From contig MEDY01000010.1 in NCBI GenBank assembly GCA_001724265.1, positions 1 through 64,000 of the forward strand: a stretch of 64,000 nt of DNA. Direction: 5' to 3'. The notes beneath the pieces were generated by a model. It searched no databases and was not told the DNA's origin. It worked only from the letters and a program-made list of their open reading frames with translations. Source of the stretch: Rhizaria sp. SCN 62-66 (lineage: Eukaryota > Rhizaria, unplaced). Positions 11,201 to 21,400 of the stretch are shown here, piece after piece (positions within the stretch are counted from its first letter, which is position 1; each line of letters begins with the position of its first letter). Both the position numbers and the translations under genes were made by a program.

Positions 11201-13540
11201 CGCACTGCTGCCGGTCGAGAGCCCAGTGGGCGCTGGCAGCGGGCGGCCGAGCAGCAACTCGCGCCGCCTGCGCAGCAGCAGCTCGTCGCTGGCGGCGCTG
11301 GAGCGCGCGCGCGCCGAGACGTGCAGCTGCGCCTCGGTGCGCTGCGGGTGCGGCGCGGCGGGCGGCAGGTGCGCCGACAGCGACGCCAGCAGCGCACTCA
11401 TTGCGGAGGAGGATGTCACCGGCGCGTTGCTGTTGTTGTTGCTGCCAGGGCCGCTGGCCGAAGCCGAGGCCGGCTGCAAGTAGACCGAGGCCGCCGCGGC
11501 GGTGGCCTCGAGGCGGGACTGGAAGAGGAACGAGTCGGCGCGGGACACCGAGGCCACTGCAGTCAGACTAGAGCGCTTGGACTGGGACCCCATGGGGCCC
11601 GCGGCCGCAGACGCTGTCCCGGTAGCAGTGGCCGCAGCCGCAGACGCGGAGTCGGCTTGCGATTGTGCGCCAGCGGGCGGCGACTGCTGCTGCGGTAGCT
11701 GCTGCTGTTGTTGCTGCGAGTTGTTAGGGCGTGCAGAAAAAACGTCACCAGCAATGTCCGCAATAAGTGCGTCATAGCGCGCCTTAAAGCGGTCGAGCTG
11801 CACGCCGTGCGAGACTGCAGTCGGGGCGATGGCGGCCAGCACTTGCTCGATGCTGAGCGCTTGACGCACTGCAGTTCAAAAAGAACGAACCAAAACCACA
11901 GATCCACATCATGAGAAAAGTATACATATAAACAATTTAATCAAATGCAGATAATTCAACACTACCAAGAATAAAGGCAACAAATCCACAGTTTCCCGTT
12001 TTGTACCTTGCGGGAGCGGGACGTCGACGATGAGCGGCGCCTTGACCAGCTCAGCCAGCATGCGCGCGTGCACCGTTTTGACCATTCGGGCCTTCTCCTT
12101 AAGCACTAACGCCTGCTCCTGCACTGCGGCGCGCGCGGCCTGCCGCTGCTCAGCGCTCTCGAGTTTCTTCTGCAGGTTCTCTCGCGCGGCCTCGCGGGAT
12201 AGCTCGACGTGGTAGGCCGCCTCGCGCGCGCGCTGCATCTTGGCCTCGTTCTCGGCCTGCCTGCGCGCGCGGTCCTCGGCCTCCAGCAGCTGCACGGCGC
12301 GCAGCTGCTCCGCTGCGCGAGCCTCGGCCGCGGCGCGCGCCGCGGCCTTCTCAGAGATGCGCTGCTCCGTCGCGCGCACGCTCTCCTTGTACTGCGACGA
12401 ATGCGCGACCACGCGCGCGCCCTCGCTTGCCGCCGCCGCCGACGCCTTCGCCAGGCTCTCCTGCCGGCGCGCTTCCGCCGCAGCTAGCCGGGCCCTGGCC
12501 GCCTCGGCCGCGGCGGCCGTGGCGAGCGCCTCTTTTGCCTGCTTCTCGCGCTGCGCTTTCGCGATGGCCTCGGCGGCGGCGTCGGCGCGTTCACGACGCA
12601 GCTCGGCGTCACGCTCGTTGCGCTCCGCTGCCACCGCGGCCGCCGCGGCTGTGCGCCGTTCAGTCTCGCTCTTGATGTGTTGGGACCGCGCCGCGCGCGC
12701 GTTGTCGAGCTCCGCGCAGCGGCGCTGCACGGCGTCGAGGCTGCTCTGTAGCGACTGCGCGCGCGCGGCGCGGTCCTCGTCGCCGGCCGCGCGCTTCGCG
12801 GCCAGCGCGGCGGCCGCGGCGGCGTCCTTGTCGCGGACGCGGCGCGCGCGCGCTTCCGGGGAGGTGACGGTGCCCGTCTGGCGCGCGATGAACGCAGCGA
12901 GCGCGGCCGAGCGCGGGGATACGCGGTGGGGGTTGTCTTCGCTGTCGCTTTCCCATTCCATCGTGTGCGCGTCCGGGTCCGCGGCGGCGCCGGGGCCCTT
13001 GCCGCCGGCGGTGCTGTTGTTGGGGCGCGTTGCGAGGCGCGGGAGCGAGGCGGGCGCTGCCGCGGTGGACGACGCCGTCGATGCCCCACTGCCAGAGCCA
13101 GCGGTTGCGGCAGCTGTCGATGCTAACGGCGTGCCAGTGCGCGCCGTGCCGCTGCCCGCGCCGGACGCGTTGCTGGGCTTGCTGCCATGCAGTGCGGTGT
13201 GGTCAATGGCGGCCTGCACGCGAAGCTTCTCGTCCTTCTTGGTCGCAATGGCCGCGATCAGGCGGTTGCATAGCTCATGCTCGTGGCGGTCAATTCCGCT
13301 CAGCAACTCATTGCGCTCGCGCTCCACTGCGGCTGCAATGTCAAAGCGGGTGCTGGACGATCGGGACAAGCTCCCCGGTTGCGATTGTGGACCTGTTGCG
13401 GCTGTGGAGGCTCTTGAAGGCCCGGCGCCGGCTGCGGTGGTAACTGTCGGCCGCGTATGCCGCCGGGAGGAGCCGGGGACCGGGGGCAGCACGGGGGCGA
13501 CCGGCTGGGGCGGGGGCGGGGACGCCGCGCTAATAAGCAT
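8264..13540 (-). CDS. Large coiled-coil protein, three exons, one in-frame TAG, polybasic Cys tail
   Basis: Exons read 13540-12007, 11868-9205 and 9036-8264. The donors are GTACAA and GTACGC, and both junctions keep phase 1. This gives 1,656 codons ending in TAA. Exon 1 encodes a Pro/Ser-rich head, then a long Ala/Glu/Arg/Lys-rich region typical of a continuous coiled coil (about residues 250-500). Exon 2 is low-complexity, with acidic runs and a His-Gly repeat (H-G-H-S-H-S-H-G-H-G). The tail reads K-K-K-K-K-D-K-G-C-M-Q-Q: a polybasic run plus a Cys four from the end, which could be lipidated, although the Gln at the a2 position is a poor CaaX fit. Codon 877 is TAG (10774-10772) within a Q/E tract. 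The frame continues 522 codons in the same exon and splices in phase into the last exon. The start is uncertain: the frame is open to an ATG at 13702, but that part looks like leader. I recognise no family. Confidence 0.7.
10259..10328 (-). repeat. His-Gly repeat inside the coiled-coil gene
   Basis: Alternating His with Gly/Ser codons encodes about 20 residues. Similar runs occur in three other genes of this window. Confidence 0.7.
10772..10774 (-). other. In-frame TAG in a Q/E tract of the coiled-coil gene
   Basis: The codons run CAG GAG CAG GAG TAG CAG GAG CGC, so TAG occupies a place where Gln alternates with Glu. No intron fits: a GTACGC at 10916 paired with this AG would remove 145 bases and shift the frame. 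Confidence 0.85.
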
Positions 13541-14259
13541 AACTGTGAATACGGGGGTGAGGCCCGGAACAATGATCCTCTCTGGTCTATGAAAGGGAGT
13601 GCTGCTCTTGTTTTCGCGCCGCAATGGAAACAAGGGTGTTAAGGGGTAGTCCTCTGGAAGAGAATAACGCAAGTTGAATAAATTTGAGTGAGAAGGTAAC
13701 ATATAATGAGATTCGAATATATCTTAAACACTTGACATATATTGATTAACGATGAAACGGGCTCGATAAGGCGTGTTCAAGCGCAGGCCCTGCGAGCCGT
13801 TTCTGACCTCCTAACAGACCGACCGAACCAAGAGAGAGACAGTCATGAGCCGAAGGAGGCAATGAGTCGACGTGGACACGATCTTTCTGAGAGTGTAAAT
13901 CGTCAGACACTGCCACTACACCGATATCTGAGTGGTTTTACGATGGTAATCAACTTGTAGTTACTGATCATATTATCCAGCGTGTGTGGAACTACGTTTT
14001 CTCTCTCTATTATGTGTCATAACGATTCCCGGCTGCATTCCGATGTCTTCCTTAGGGCCCTTTCTTTAGTCACCTCTACAGCATTAAAATCGGTTTGAAA
14101 TTTGATGAGCATGCTATAGGAGTACATTATCATAATCGTGCTATAAAAAAATCCGTATGGTGTCGTATTTGATCGACTATTTTCACGCCGTTTCTCCCCT
14201 TCCATTTCCTCACCTGATTGCCCGTGTCTCTTTCTACCTCTCTTTGGTTCTTGCAGACA
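13541..14259. other. Spacer between divergent coiled-coil gene and AOAH gene
   Basis: AT-rich DNA that should hold both promoters. The last 65 bases before the AOAH ATG are pyrimidine-rich and end in TTGCAG-ACA-ATG. No other gene is seen. Confidence 0.55.
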
Positions 14260-16218
14260 ATGAGGTTCACGCGTGTCCTTCTCGCCGCCCTCCTGGCCGC
14301 CGTCTGGGCTTGCACCCTGGCTCCTCTGGCCTCCGCCTCGCTCCCGGGCACCGGCGCGTGTATCGGCTGCACCGTCGTGGTCGGCATGGCGCAGCAGATG
14401 GCGCTTATCCACAAGAAGACGGCCACTGTCGCACTCAAGGACTGGTGCAACGACCTGACCCAGAACAACGCCGTCGAGATCTGCAACACGCTCGGCTCCG
14501 TGCTGGGCCCGCTGCTCGACCTCGACCTTGCCTTGGGCAAGTCCCCCACGCACACGTGCGTCAAGACGGTCAAAATGTGCAAGGACGAGACGGCTAAGTG
14601 CGACCTCTTCCCCACCTGGCCCCCCAAGCGCATCTCCACCTGCGCCTTCGAGAAGGCCACGTCAGCCGAGTCCCTCGCCGCGCTCGACTCCCAGCGCTCC
14701 GACCTGGGCTTTGCGCAGGCTCTCCTGGCGACGGACAACACGCTCACTGACTTCCTGGGCTACTTCGCGGCCCGCTTCGCCGAGCTGCTCCGCTACGCCC
14801 CCAAGGACACCACCGAGACGCGCACGCCCGCCGAGATGATCTCTGCGCTCGCCGACTACGCCGCGCTGTCCTCAGCGCCCGCCGCGCTGCAGGCCGAGGC
14901 CGCTGCGCTCGCGCGCGTCGCCTCCGCGCTCTCGGCCAAGAACAAGAGCTTCGGTGACGCCAATGGCGGCACGCACTTCGCCCTCGTCGACAAGGACGGC
15001 GACCGCAAGTCGACGTTCGCGCAGCTGCGCGGCTTCGACTGGGCCGGCCGCGACTGCAACGACTGGGACAAGGACATCTACCCCGGTCGCAAGGCCCGCG
15101 ACTCCACCAAACCATCGTCAGTAGATCACAACTGCAATGGCATCCAAGGCGCGAACCCGGCGACGAAGCGCTCCTATGAGGAGGAGCTTTGCGCGGGCAC
15201 CCAGCAGTTCGGCCTGATCTCCGTCGGCGACTCTGCTACAGCGCACTTCGCGGCGCCGCCCGCGTGGCTCGACCCCTCCAAGCCGACTGGCACCGCTTAC
15301 GGCAACATCATCAAGGTCATCTCCAACGAGGCTGACTGGCCGCAATGCTCCTCCACCACGGGCTGGGAGTCGCCCGCCGGGTGCCCGGAGATCCACGGCG
15401 GCGTGAACCAGACGTCCTTCTACCAGAAGCTGCGCCAGGCGAACCGCTGCTCGCACCGTGACTACCACAACGTCGGCGTTAACGGCGGCTCCTCGCGTAA
15501 CATGGGCCCCAACGGCGGCATCATCGACTCGCTCGTGCGCGACCAGGCCAACGACCACCCGGTGATCCTCAACTACGCGCTTATCGGCAACGACGTGTGC
15601 GGTAGCAACCCCAGCCGCATGACCTCGGTCGAGGACTTCGAGAAGAACACGATCGAGGTGCTCGACTACATGGACACCAAGCTGCCCGCAGGCTCCCAGG
15701 TCCTCCTGGGCGGGCTCGTTGACGGCCGCGTGCTCTACGACACCATGGCCGAGCTCATGCACCCGGCCGGCATGAAGTACAAGGAGTTTTACTCGTTCCT
15801 CAACTGCCTCGAGACGTCCCCGTGCGCCGGTTGGATGAACACGGACAAGGCGATCCGCGACGCCACCACCACGCGCGCGCGCGAGCTGTCCAACGTGTAC
15901 AGCACCATCATCGCCAAGAAGAGCTACCGCAACTTCAACATGACGTACATCCCGACGATGGAGCTGTTCCAGGAGGTCGTCGACGCGTGGACCGCGCAGG
16001 GCCGCCCCGCGCAGCAGCTCATCGAGGGGCTCGATGGCTTCCACCCCTCGACCACGTCGCAGTCGCTGCTCGCGGACAAGGTGTGGAACTACGCGCTCTC
16101 ACGCGGGCTCTCGGTGCCCGTCAACCCCAACAACGCCAAGATCGAGGCGCTGTTCGGCAACCAGGGCGGCTACACCAGCGACGTCGCCGACTTCGACGCT
16201 TCTCTCTTCGGCCTCTAA
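14260..16218 (+). CDS. AOAH: Acyloxyacyl hydrolase
   Basis: The ATG at 14260 (MRFTRVLL) begins a clear secretory signal peptide of about 27 residues. Residues about 31-110 form a Cys-rich saposin-B-like small-subunit region (C-I-G-C ... W-C-N-D ... C). Residues about 240-290 are the Asp-rich metal-binding stretch typical of AOAH (D-K-D-G-D ... D-W-A-G-R-D-C-N-D ... Y-P-G-R-K ... C-N-G-I). The SGNH-type catalytic part has G-D-S-A-T-A-H-F at 323-330 (nucleophile Ser325), G-N-D-V-C at about 443-447 and D-G-F-H-P-S at 592-597 (catalytic His595). The family is secreted or lysosomal and removes secondary acyl chains from bacterial lipopolysaccharide. That would suit a bacterium-eating cell, which is an inference. 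The gene has 652 codons, no intron and a TAA stop. An AATAAA lies about 250 bases downstream. Confidence 0.93.
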   Translation: MRFTRVLLAALLAAVWACTLAPLASASLPGTGACIGCTVVVGMAQQMALIHKKTATVALKDWCNDLTQNNAVEICNTLGSVLGPLLDLDLALGKSPTHTCVKTVKMCKDETAKCDLFPTWPPKRISTCAFEKATSAESLAALDSQRSDLGFAQALLATDNTLTDFLGYFAARFAELLRYAPKDTTETRTPAEMISALADYAALSSAPAALQAEAAALARVASALSAKNKSFGDANGGTHFALVDKDGDRKSTFAQLRGFDWAGRDCNDWDKDIYPGRKARDSTKPSSVDHNCNGIQGANPATKRSYEEELCAGTQQFGLISVGDSATAHFAAPPAWLDPSKPTGTAYGNIIKVISNEADWPQCSSTTGWESPAGCPEIHGGVNQTSFYQKLRQANRCSHRDYHNVGVNGGSSRNMGPNGGIIDSLVRDQANDHPVILNYALIGNDVCGSNPSRMTSVEDFEKNTIEVLDYMDTKLPAGSQVLLGGLVDGRVLYDTMAELMHPAGMKYKEFYSFLNCLETSPCAGWMNTDKAIRDATTTRARELSNVYSTIIAKKSYRNFNMTYIPTMELFQEVVDAWTAQGRPAQQLIEGLDGFHPSTTSQSLLADKVWNYALSRGLSVPVNPNNAKIEALFGNQGGYTSDVADFDASLFGL

Positions 16219-16708
16219 ATCAGTGAGCTAGTGAGTGAGTAAGCGTCGCAAAGCATGACAAGATGTGTTGCATTGCATTCGCATCTCTTTGTTTTGTCCT
16301 TTGCGTTCGTTTTGCCTTCGCCTTTCGCTCTTTAACCTTTGAGAGTCGTCAATTGTTGCGTGTTTTAAAAGACTCTAGAGGGCTTCATTTTATATTTGTA
16401 TAGTTGATTTCTGTCGGATTGTTTATGAAACGGACACCTTGCGTGATAGTTACTTTATTACGCCAATAAAGTTCCATTTCTGTTGATATAACTTGTTTTT
16501 TAATTTCGTGACAACATTTGTGGTGAAACCTGATAGAGCCGAGAAGCTGACGAATGCGACATTTCGTACACTTCAGAAATCAAGTACTTTAACGACAATA
16601 GTTAGTATTTTACGCTTGATGAACGTACACTTTGACCGAATATCTCTCATTCTTATTAGACTTTCTGAAAACTTGTTTATCTCTTGCTATCGGTCAGACA
16701 AAGGGAAC
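16219..16708. other. AT-rich spacer between AOAH and Dot1-like genes
   Basis: It contains the AOAH 3' UTR and the leader of the next gene. The frame of the next gene is open up to 16493, but that extension is AT-rich and unlike local coding sequence. Confidence 0.55.
16465..16470 (+). terminator. Possible polyadenylation signal AATAAA (AOAH)
   Basis: AATAAA lies about 247 bases after the AOAH stop. Similar distances (170-245) are seen after the PHD gene and the Q-rich gene. Confidence 0.35.
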
Positions 16709-17695
16709 ATGCACCCTGCTTCACCAGAGGAGCAAGGTGCGGCCCATATCGGCGAAGAAAACCGCGTGATTGGCTATGAGGTTCCTGTCAAGATACACAA
16801 CATTCTCCGCAAAGCTTTCCCGCCTTTGTTTGGCATGGACCGCGGTCACCAGCTTGACGGACACGTCTGTCTGGGTGAACTCGACAAGAAGATCGAGAAC
16901 ACTGTTGGCGGTTCCTTGCTTTATGGTGAGGTTCTGCCTGAGGGCGTGTCCAAGCTCTGCGATTTCGAGCACACACACATCATGAACGCGTTAACCGTGT
17001 TTGACTACGGCATGGGCACAGGCAAGCTCTGCGTGCAGATATTCTTCCAATTCCCGCACCTCGTCCGTGTCGTCGGTGTCGAGATCTCCCCCTCGCGCTA
17101 CGACATCGCCGCCGCCGCGCTGCGCCGCCTCGCGCGCTGCCGCCGCGGGCTCGCTATTATTGCCGACTCGCGGCACTCGTGCGTGCTGATCGACACGCGC
17201 GGGCACCGGCGGCGCGTGCTCGAGTTCCGCTGCTGTGACGTGTTCGATTCACTGCATCCGCAAACGCTCATGGCCCAGGGCGACCCCCACTACAACGAGG
17301 CCGCGGACATCATCTTCATGAACACCGACTTTCCCGCCATGTGCCAGGAAAACCTCGGCAAGCTCTTCCACAGCGTGCGCAACGGCTGCCGAATCGCGAC
17401 CTACAGCGACGTCAAGAAGGAGTACCAACGGCTCGTGAGGGAGCTCAAGGGGAAGCCGCCGAGCGCGACGAGCGAGGGCAGTGGCTCGGTGCTGTGCCGC
17501 GCGACGTTCCCGCTGTGGCAGCACACGGTGAACGTGAGCGCGGAGGAGGACCGGTTCCGGACGACGTGGTCGACGAAGCTCGGACACCACTTCCACACAT
17601 GGACTAAAGGGTCGCTCCAGGCCGGCCACCACACGGTGGCGCGGTCGCCGGCGGACACCCCGGGCTACCGCGCCAACGCTACCGCCGCTACTGCC

Positions 17696-17732
<37 letters not shown>

Positions 17733-17938
17733 CGTCCGCAGCTGCAGCGGGGGTGACTGCAGGCAAGAAGAAGGCTGCGAGCGGCGGCCACCATAACAAG
17801 GAGGAAATGATGTGGTTTTGGGCTGCGGACCCGACGTACAACGCGTGCGGCGGGCACAAGGGCAGCGCTATGCTGGGGACAACGAAGGGCGGGGCTAGCG
17901 TGCTACCAGCGGGCGCATCGGTCGCGTTTGTGGCCTGA
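16709..17938 (+). CDS. Dot1-like SAM-dependent (histone H3K79-type) methyltransferase
   Basis: The ATG at 16709 is preferred because coding-like GC-rich composition starts there. The protein has 409 residues and a TGA stop. The Dot1 hallmarks appear in order: Y-G-E-V at about 72, SAM motif I D-Y-G-M-G-T-G-K-L at about 99 (family: D-L-G-S-G-x-G), V-V-G-V-E-I-S-P-S-R-Y at about 121, and an I-I-F-M-N-T-D-F segment at about 201 that corresponds to the V-N-N-F substrate/SAM Asn loop. The catalytic core is close to minimal size. The C-terminal third has a GCT/GCN poly-Ala run (about 17690-17750) and a Lys/Gly-rich tail with no recognised domain. In the family this modifies nucleosomal H3K79 without a SET domain. 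The specific substrate here is inferred. Confidence 0.65.
17695..17757 (+). repeat. GCT/GCN poly-alanine tract
   Basis: A run of mostly GCT codons encodes about 20 Ala/Gly/Ser residues in the Dot1-like protein tail. Confidence 0.75.
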
Positions 17939-18436
17939 GGTAGCTGCATCAGATTCGCATCGTATCTGTTGCAGTCGAACTCTATATTTATAACATACTG
18001 AATATCCTTCCAGTGGGCCCAATTTTAAATATATCCCACCTAATTTGTTATATAGTCAAATACACTTTCTTATGTTAGTTGGATGTTGATCTGCGCCCTA
18101 CAGCACTTGCTTTGTGTTGCTAAGCCTCATTTTCACTGTCTAGTGCGGAGAGTCGACCGGCGAGTCTCTAGTCCCGCGAAGGGGTGTTTTGGGAGCCGAC
18201 TACAAAGTTCAAATAGGAGATGTTTCAATCGTCGATTCAGAAAGCGGGCGCATGTATAGATTTATAGACAGTATTGTTAAACCGTGTTCAAACATATACT
18301 CCTAAGTATTCGCTGTGGTCCTGTACCAACCATGTTTTCCTCACACTGCTTCCTCTCTGCCTTTGCTCTTTCCGACGACCACCTCGAGTCTTCTCCCTCA
18401 CACCACACGCATTGTGCGTCTTATTTCGCGCTGCGA
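17939..18436. other. Spacer upstream of the PHD gene
   Basis: AT-rich, then pyrimidine-rich from about 18340 to the chosen start. An in-frame ATG at 18332 would add 35 residues. I take the pyrimidine-rich part as 5' leader. A partly self-complementary patch near 18150-18225 does not fold as a tRNA by eye. Confidence 0.5.
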
Positions 18437-21400
18437 ATGGACGGTCTTTATCCGCACGAACACCCATACCCCGGCCGCGCCCACGCTCAGCCCATGTTGG
18501 GGCCGCTCACCCCCGCCGGCCCCGCCTCCCTAGGTCCTCACACAATCCCCACTTCCGCGGGCCTGCCCGCCGGTCTAAGCTCGGGCCTGGCCCCTGGGCT
18601 TAGCACCGGGCTTAACGGCGGCCTTGGCAGCGCGCTTCCACTGGCTGGCAGCACCGTCGGCGGCCGCTATCCGCAGACCGGCTCGACCCCCCTCGGCAAC
18701 GGCTCCCACTACGCTCTGTCCGCTTTGCCAGCCACATCTCTCTTCGACGCCCCAGTGCCCGCTTCCACAGGCGCACGCGCACTGGGCATTACCGCTTCGC
18801 CATATACCTTGTCCGCTGCCTCTGCAGCTGCGGCTACCGGAGCCGCCGCAGCTGCTGCTACTCCGCTTTCTAGCCCTGCCGCCACTGACGCAATGTTTAG
18901 CGGTCTCGGCCTCGCAAACAGCGGCGCTGTCGTCGCCGGCGGTCGGGGTTTGATGCATGCCGCACCCACCTCAGTGCCGACGCTGACACCGCCGTCTAAT
19001 TCGGAGCCCAGTGGTTCTCAGGAGAGCGATGTGAAGCACCACCTCTACCACCAGACGTACCGTACCCACCTCAGCCACCCCCGTCACCATGCTCAGCATC
19101 ACAATCTACAGCCGCAGTCTGCCGGCCTGGCTGTGGGCGCTGCACAGGCTCTGCTGCCCGCCGGCATGCCCGCGGCTGCTGCTGCTTCTGCTGTTGCCAA
19201 CTCCGGTCACTCGCAACATTCGCAGGAGAGCATCGGTAGCAGCAAGACTGCGCGCGGTGCCGGCACGAGCTCGATCACCCAAGCTGTGAACAACGGCAGC
19301 AACGAATACGTGAGCTTGTTTGGACAGCACACGACGATGCCTCTTCCTTTAGCAGCGGCAGTCAATAACGATACCGCAGCAAACGACTTCACGTTTCATT
19401 ACGCAAGTAGAGCCAACGCGGCTACGCCTGTTCCCTATAACGCTGCATATGGGAACCACACAATGGACTCGTTTCACGGCAGTTACGTCGGCGGTTTCGA
19501 GATTGGAGTCGACCATGACGACGAGGACGATGACATCATGGGCAGTGCTGTGTATGACATCAACCCCTCCGCCGTCGCCACGCCAGCAACCGCGACTGAT
19601 GCGAGTCTGTACTCTTGCCCGAACGCCGCAACTTTAGGCAGCGGCAATGGCAAGGGTCCAGCTCTTGCTGCAAAGAGCAAAGCTGTGGGCAAGTCGAACG
19701 CGAAGTCCAAGTCATTGTCAAAGAAGAAAGGAGGCAACGCTGCAACTGGCGATGACGACGACTTCGACCCGAACATCGACTACGGCGGTTTCGTCTTCTC
19801 GCCCACCGAGACCTCTGGCGAAGAGTGCTACGAACAGTGCGTGCTGCTCTCGCGCTCGCTGACGACTGAGGCGCTGGACCAGTTCCGCTTCCGCGGCCAC
19901 GCCGACTACTTGGACCCCACATGTCTCGCATACTTACACTCGCTGACCTGTGCAGACCCGCCCGTGCCGCGCACCTTCCTCAACTACCTGCCGCGGCTCT
20001 GCGGCCTCCTCCCCGCGGCCGCGTTTTACCGGCCCGGCATGCACCCCGTCAAAGGCAACCCCGACGCGACGCAGGCGGCGGCCGCGAGCGACCACAGCTA
20101 CGCGCTGCAGTCGCAGTGCGAGGTCTGCGCCTCGGGCGCCGAGGAGTCGCTCATGCTGCTCTGCGACGTCTGCAACCGCGGGTTCCACACGTTCTGCATC
20201 GCGCTGGGTCGCACGCCGCCAGACGGGGACATGTGGGTGTGTCTGCGGTGCGTGTTCGACCAGCGAAGCAGGGACGTGTTGGCCAAGATCTACAACGAAC
20301 AGGTGCAGCTGCGGAAGAAGAAATGTGGCATCTTTTATGCAGCGCAGGGTCACAAGAAGAAAGCAACCAGCCATAGCAACAATATTAACAACAACAGCAA
20401 CACCAACAGTAACATCAGTAGTTTAAGTGCTGGCTACAACTATCATGCTACCACCCATAGTAGTGGTGGTAGCTCTGTGAACGCGAGCACATCAGGCAGC
20501 CCGATTGTTGACAATTCAAACGAGTTTATCACTGCAACTACGAATCCGCAGCAAAGCATGAGCACAAATCAGATTGTTGGTGCTCAGGGCATCAGTAACA
20601 ACCTCGCGACTCCTCAGGCTTCCTCCTCTGTGAATGACGATGTCTCCCGATCTGGCAGCATGAATGTGATCTCGCTGCTGTCCGACTCCGACGACGAAGG
20701 CGAGAGTGCTAGCACACACAGCAATGGGCACGACAATGCTCAAAACATGGTTAAGAACGGCTACGGGAACTGTGATGACTCAAAAACAAGTGTGGCTGAC
20801 ATCGCTTCTTCCGCTGGGGGCGACGGCTATTCGAACGAGTTTTCATTTGCAACCACAAGTCCTCACACCGCAAGCAACACAGGCGGCTACGCCAGTGGTC
20901 ACACCCACGCTGTCGACGCTGTTTCCGGCGACAGGACTGCTACTGCTGCTGCAGCAGTTGCTGGGACGACTGCCGCGGCTACTTTTGTTGGGGACGACGA
21001 TGACGTTGTATTCATTGACGATGATGATGACGATGATATTAAGCATAACGCGTTTACGCGCATCGGTTCTGGCTCTGGCACCCTCAGTCAAGCCACCAGC
21101 AGTCAAAACAGCACCACTATTAAGGCTGCTACGTTTAAGATGAATAGTCGCAAGCGCGTCGCAACATCTTCACCCCTCGTCGACACAGTAGTTATTGGAA
21201 GTTCTCATTCGAATACCACCAATAACAGCAGCCGCAGTCGTTACGCCTCTGCCGAGCCGGTCCCTGCCCTGTAGCAGCTCAACGCTCTTGGTGCCGCTGA
21301 CTCCGACGCCGCCGCTGCGACTGCGGCTGCGGCTTTTGACACGAGCAGCCGCCCCCGCCGCCGCGCCGCCGCGGTCGCCGCAGACTCGATCCGCCTGCAG

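Noticed and set aside
13742-13960. A 72-codon open frame upstream of AOAH
   Set aside because: It is short, with no coding-type composition and no recognisable motif.
16493-16708. N-terminal extension of the Dot1-like protein
   Set aside because: It is AT-rich and unlike local coding sequence. The ATG at 16709 matches the onset of GC-rich composition.
18150-18225. tRNA-like patch containing CTCTAG and GTTCAAAT
   Set aside because: The T-arm and acceptor stems do not pair by eye, so it cannot be claimed as the predicted CUA tRNA.
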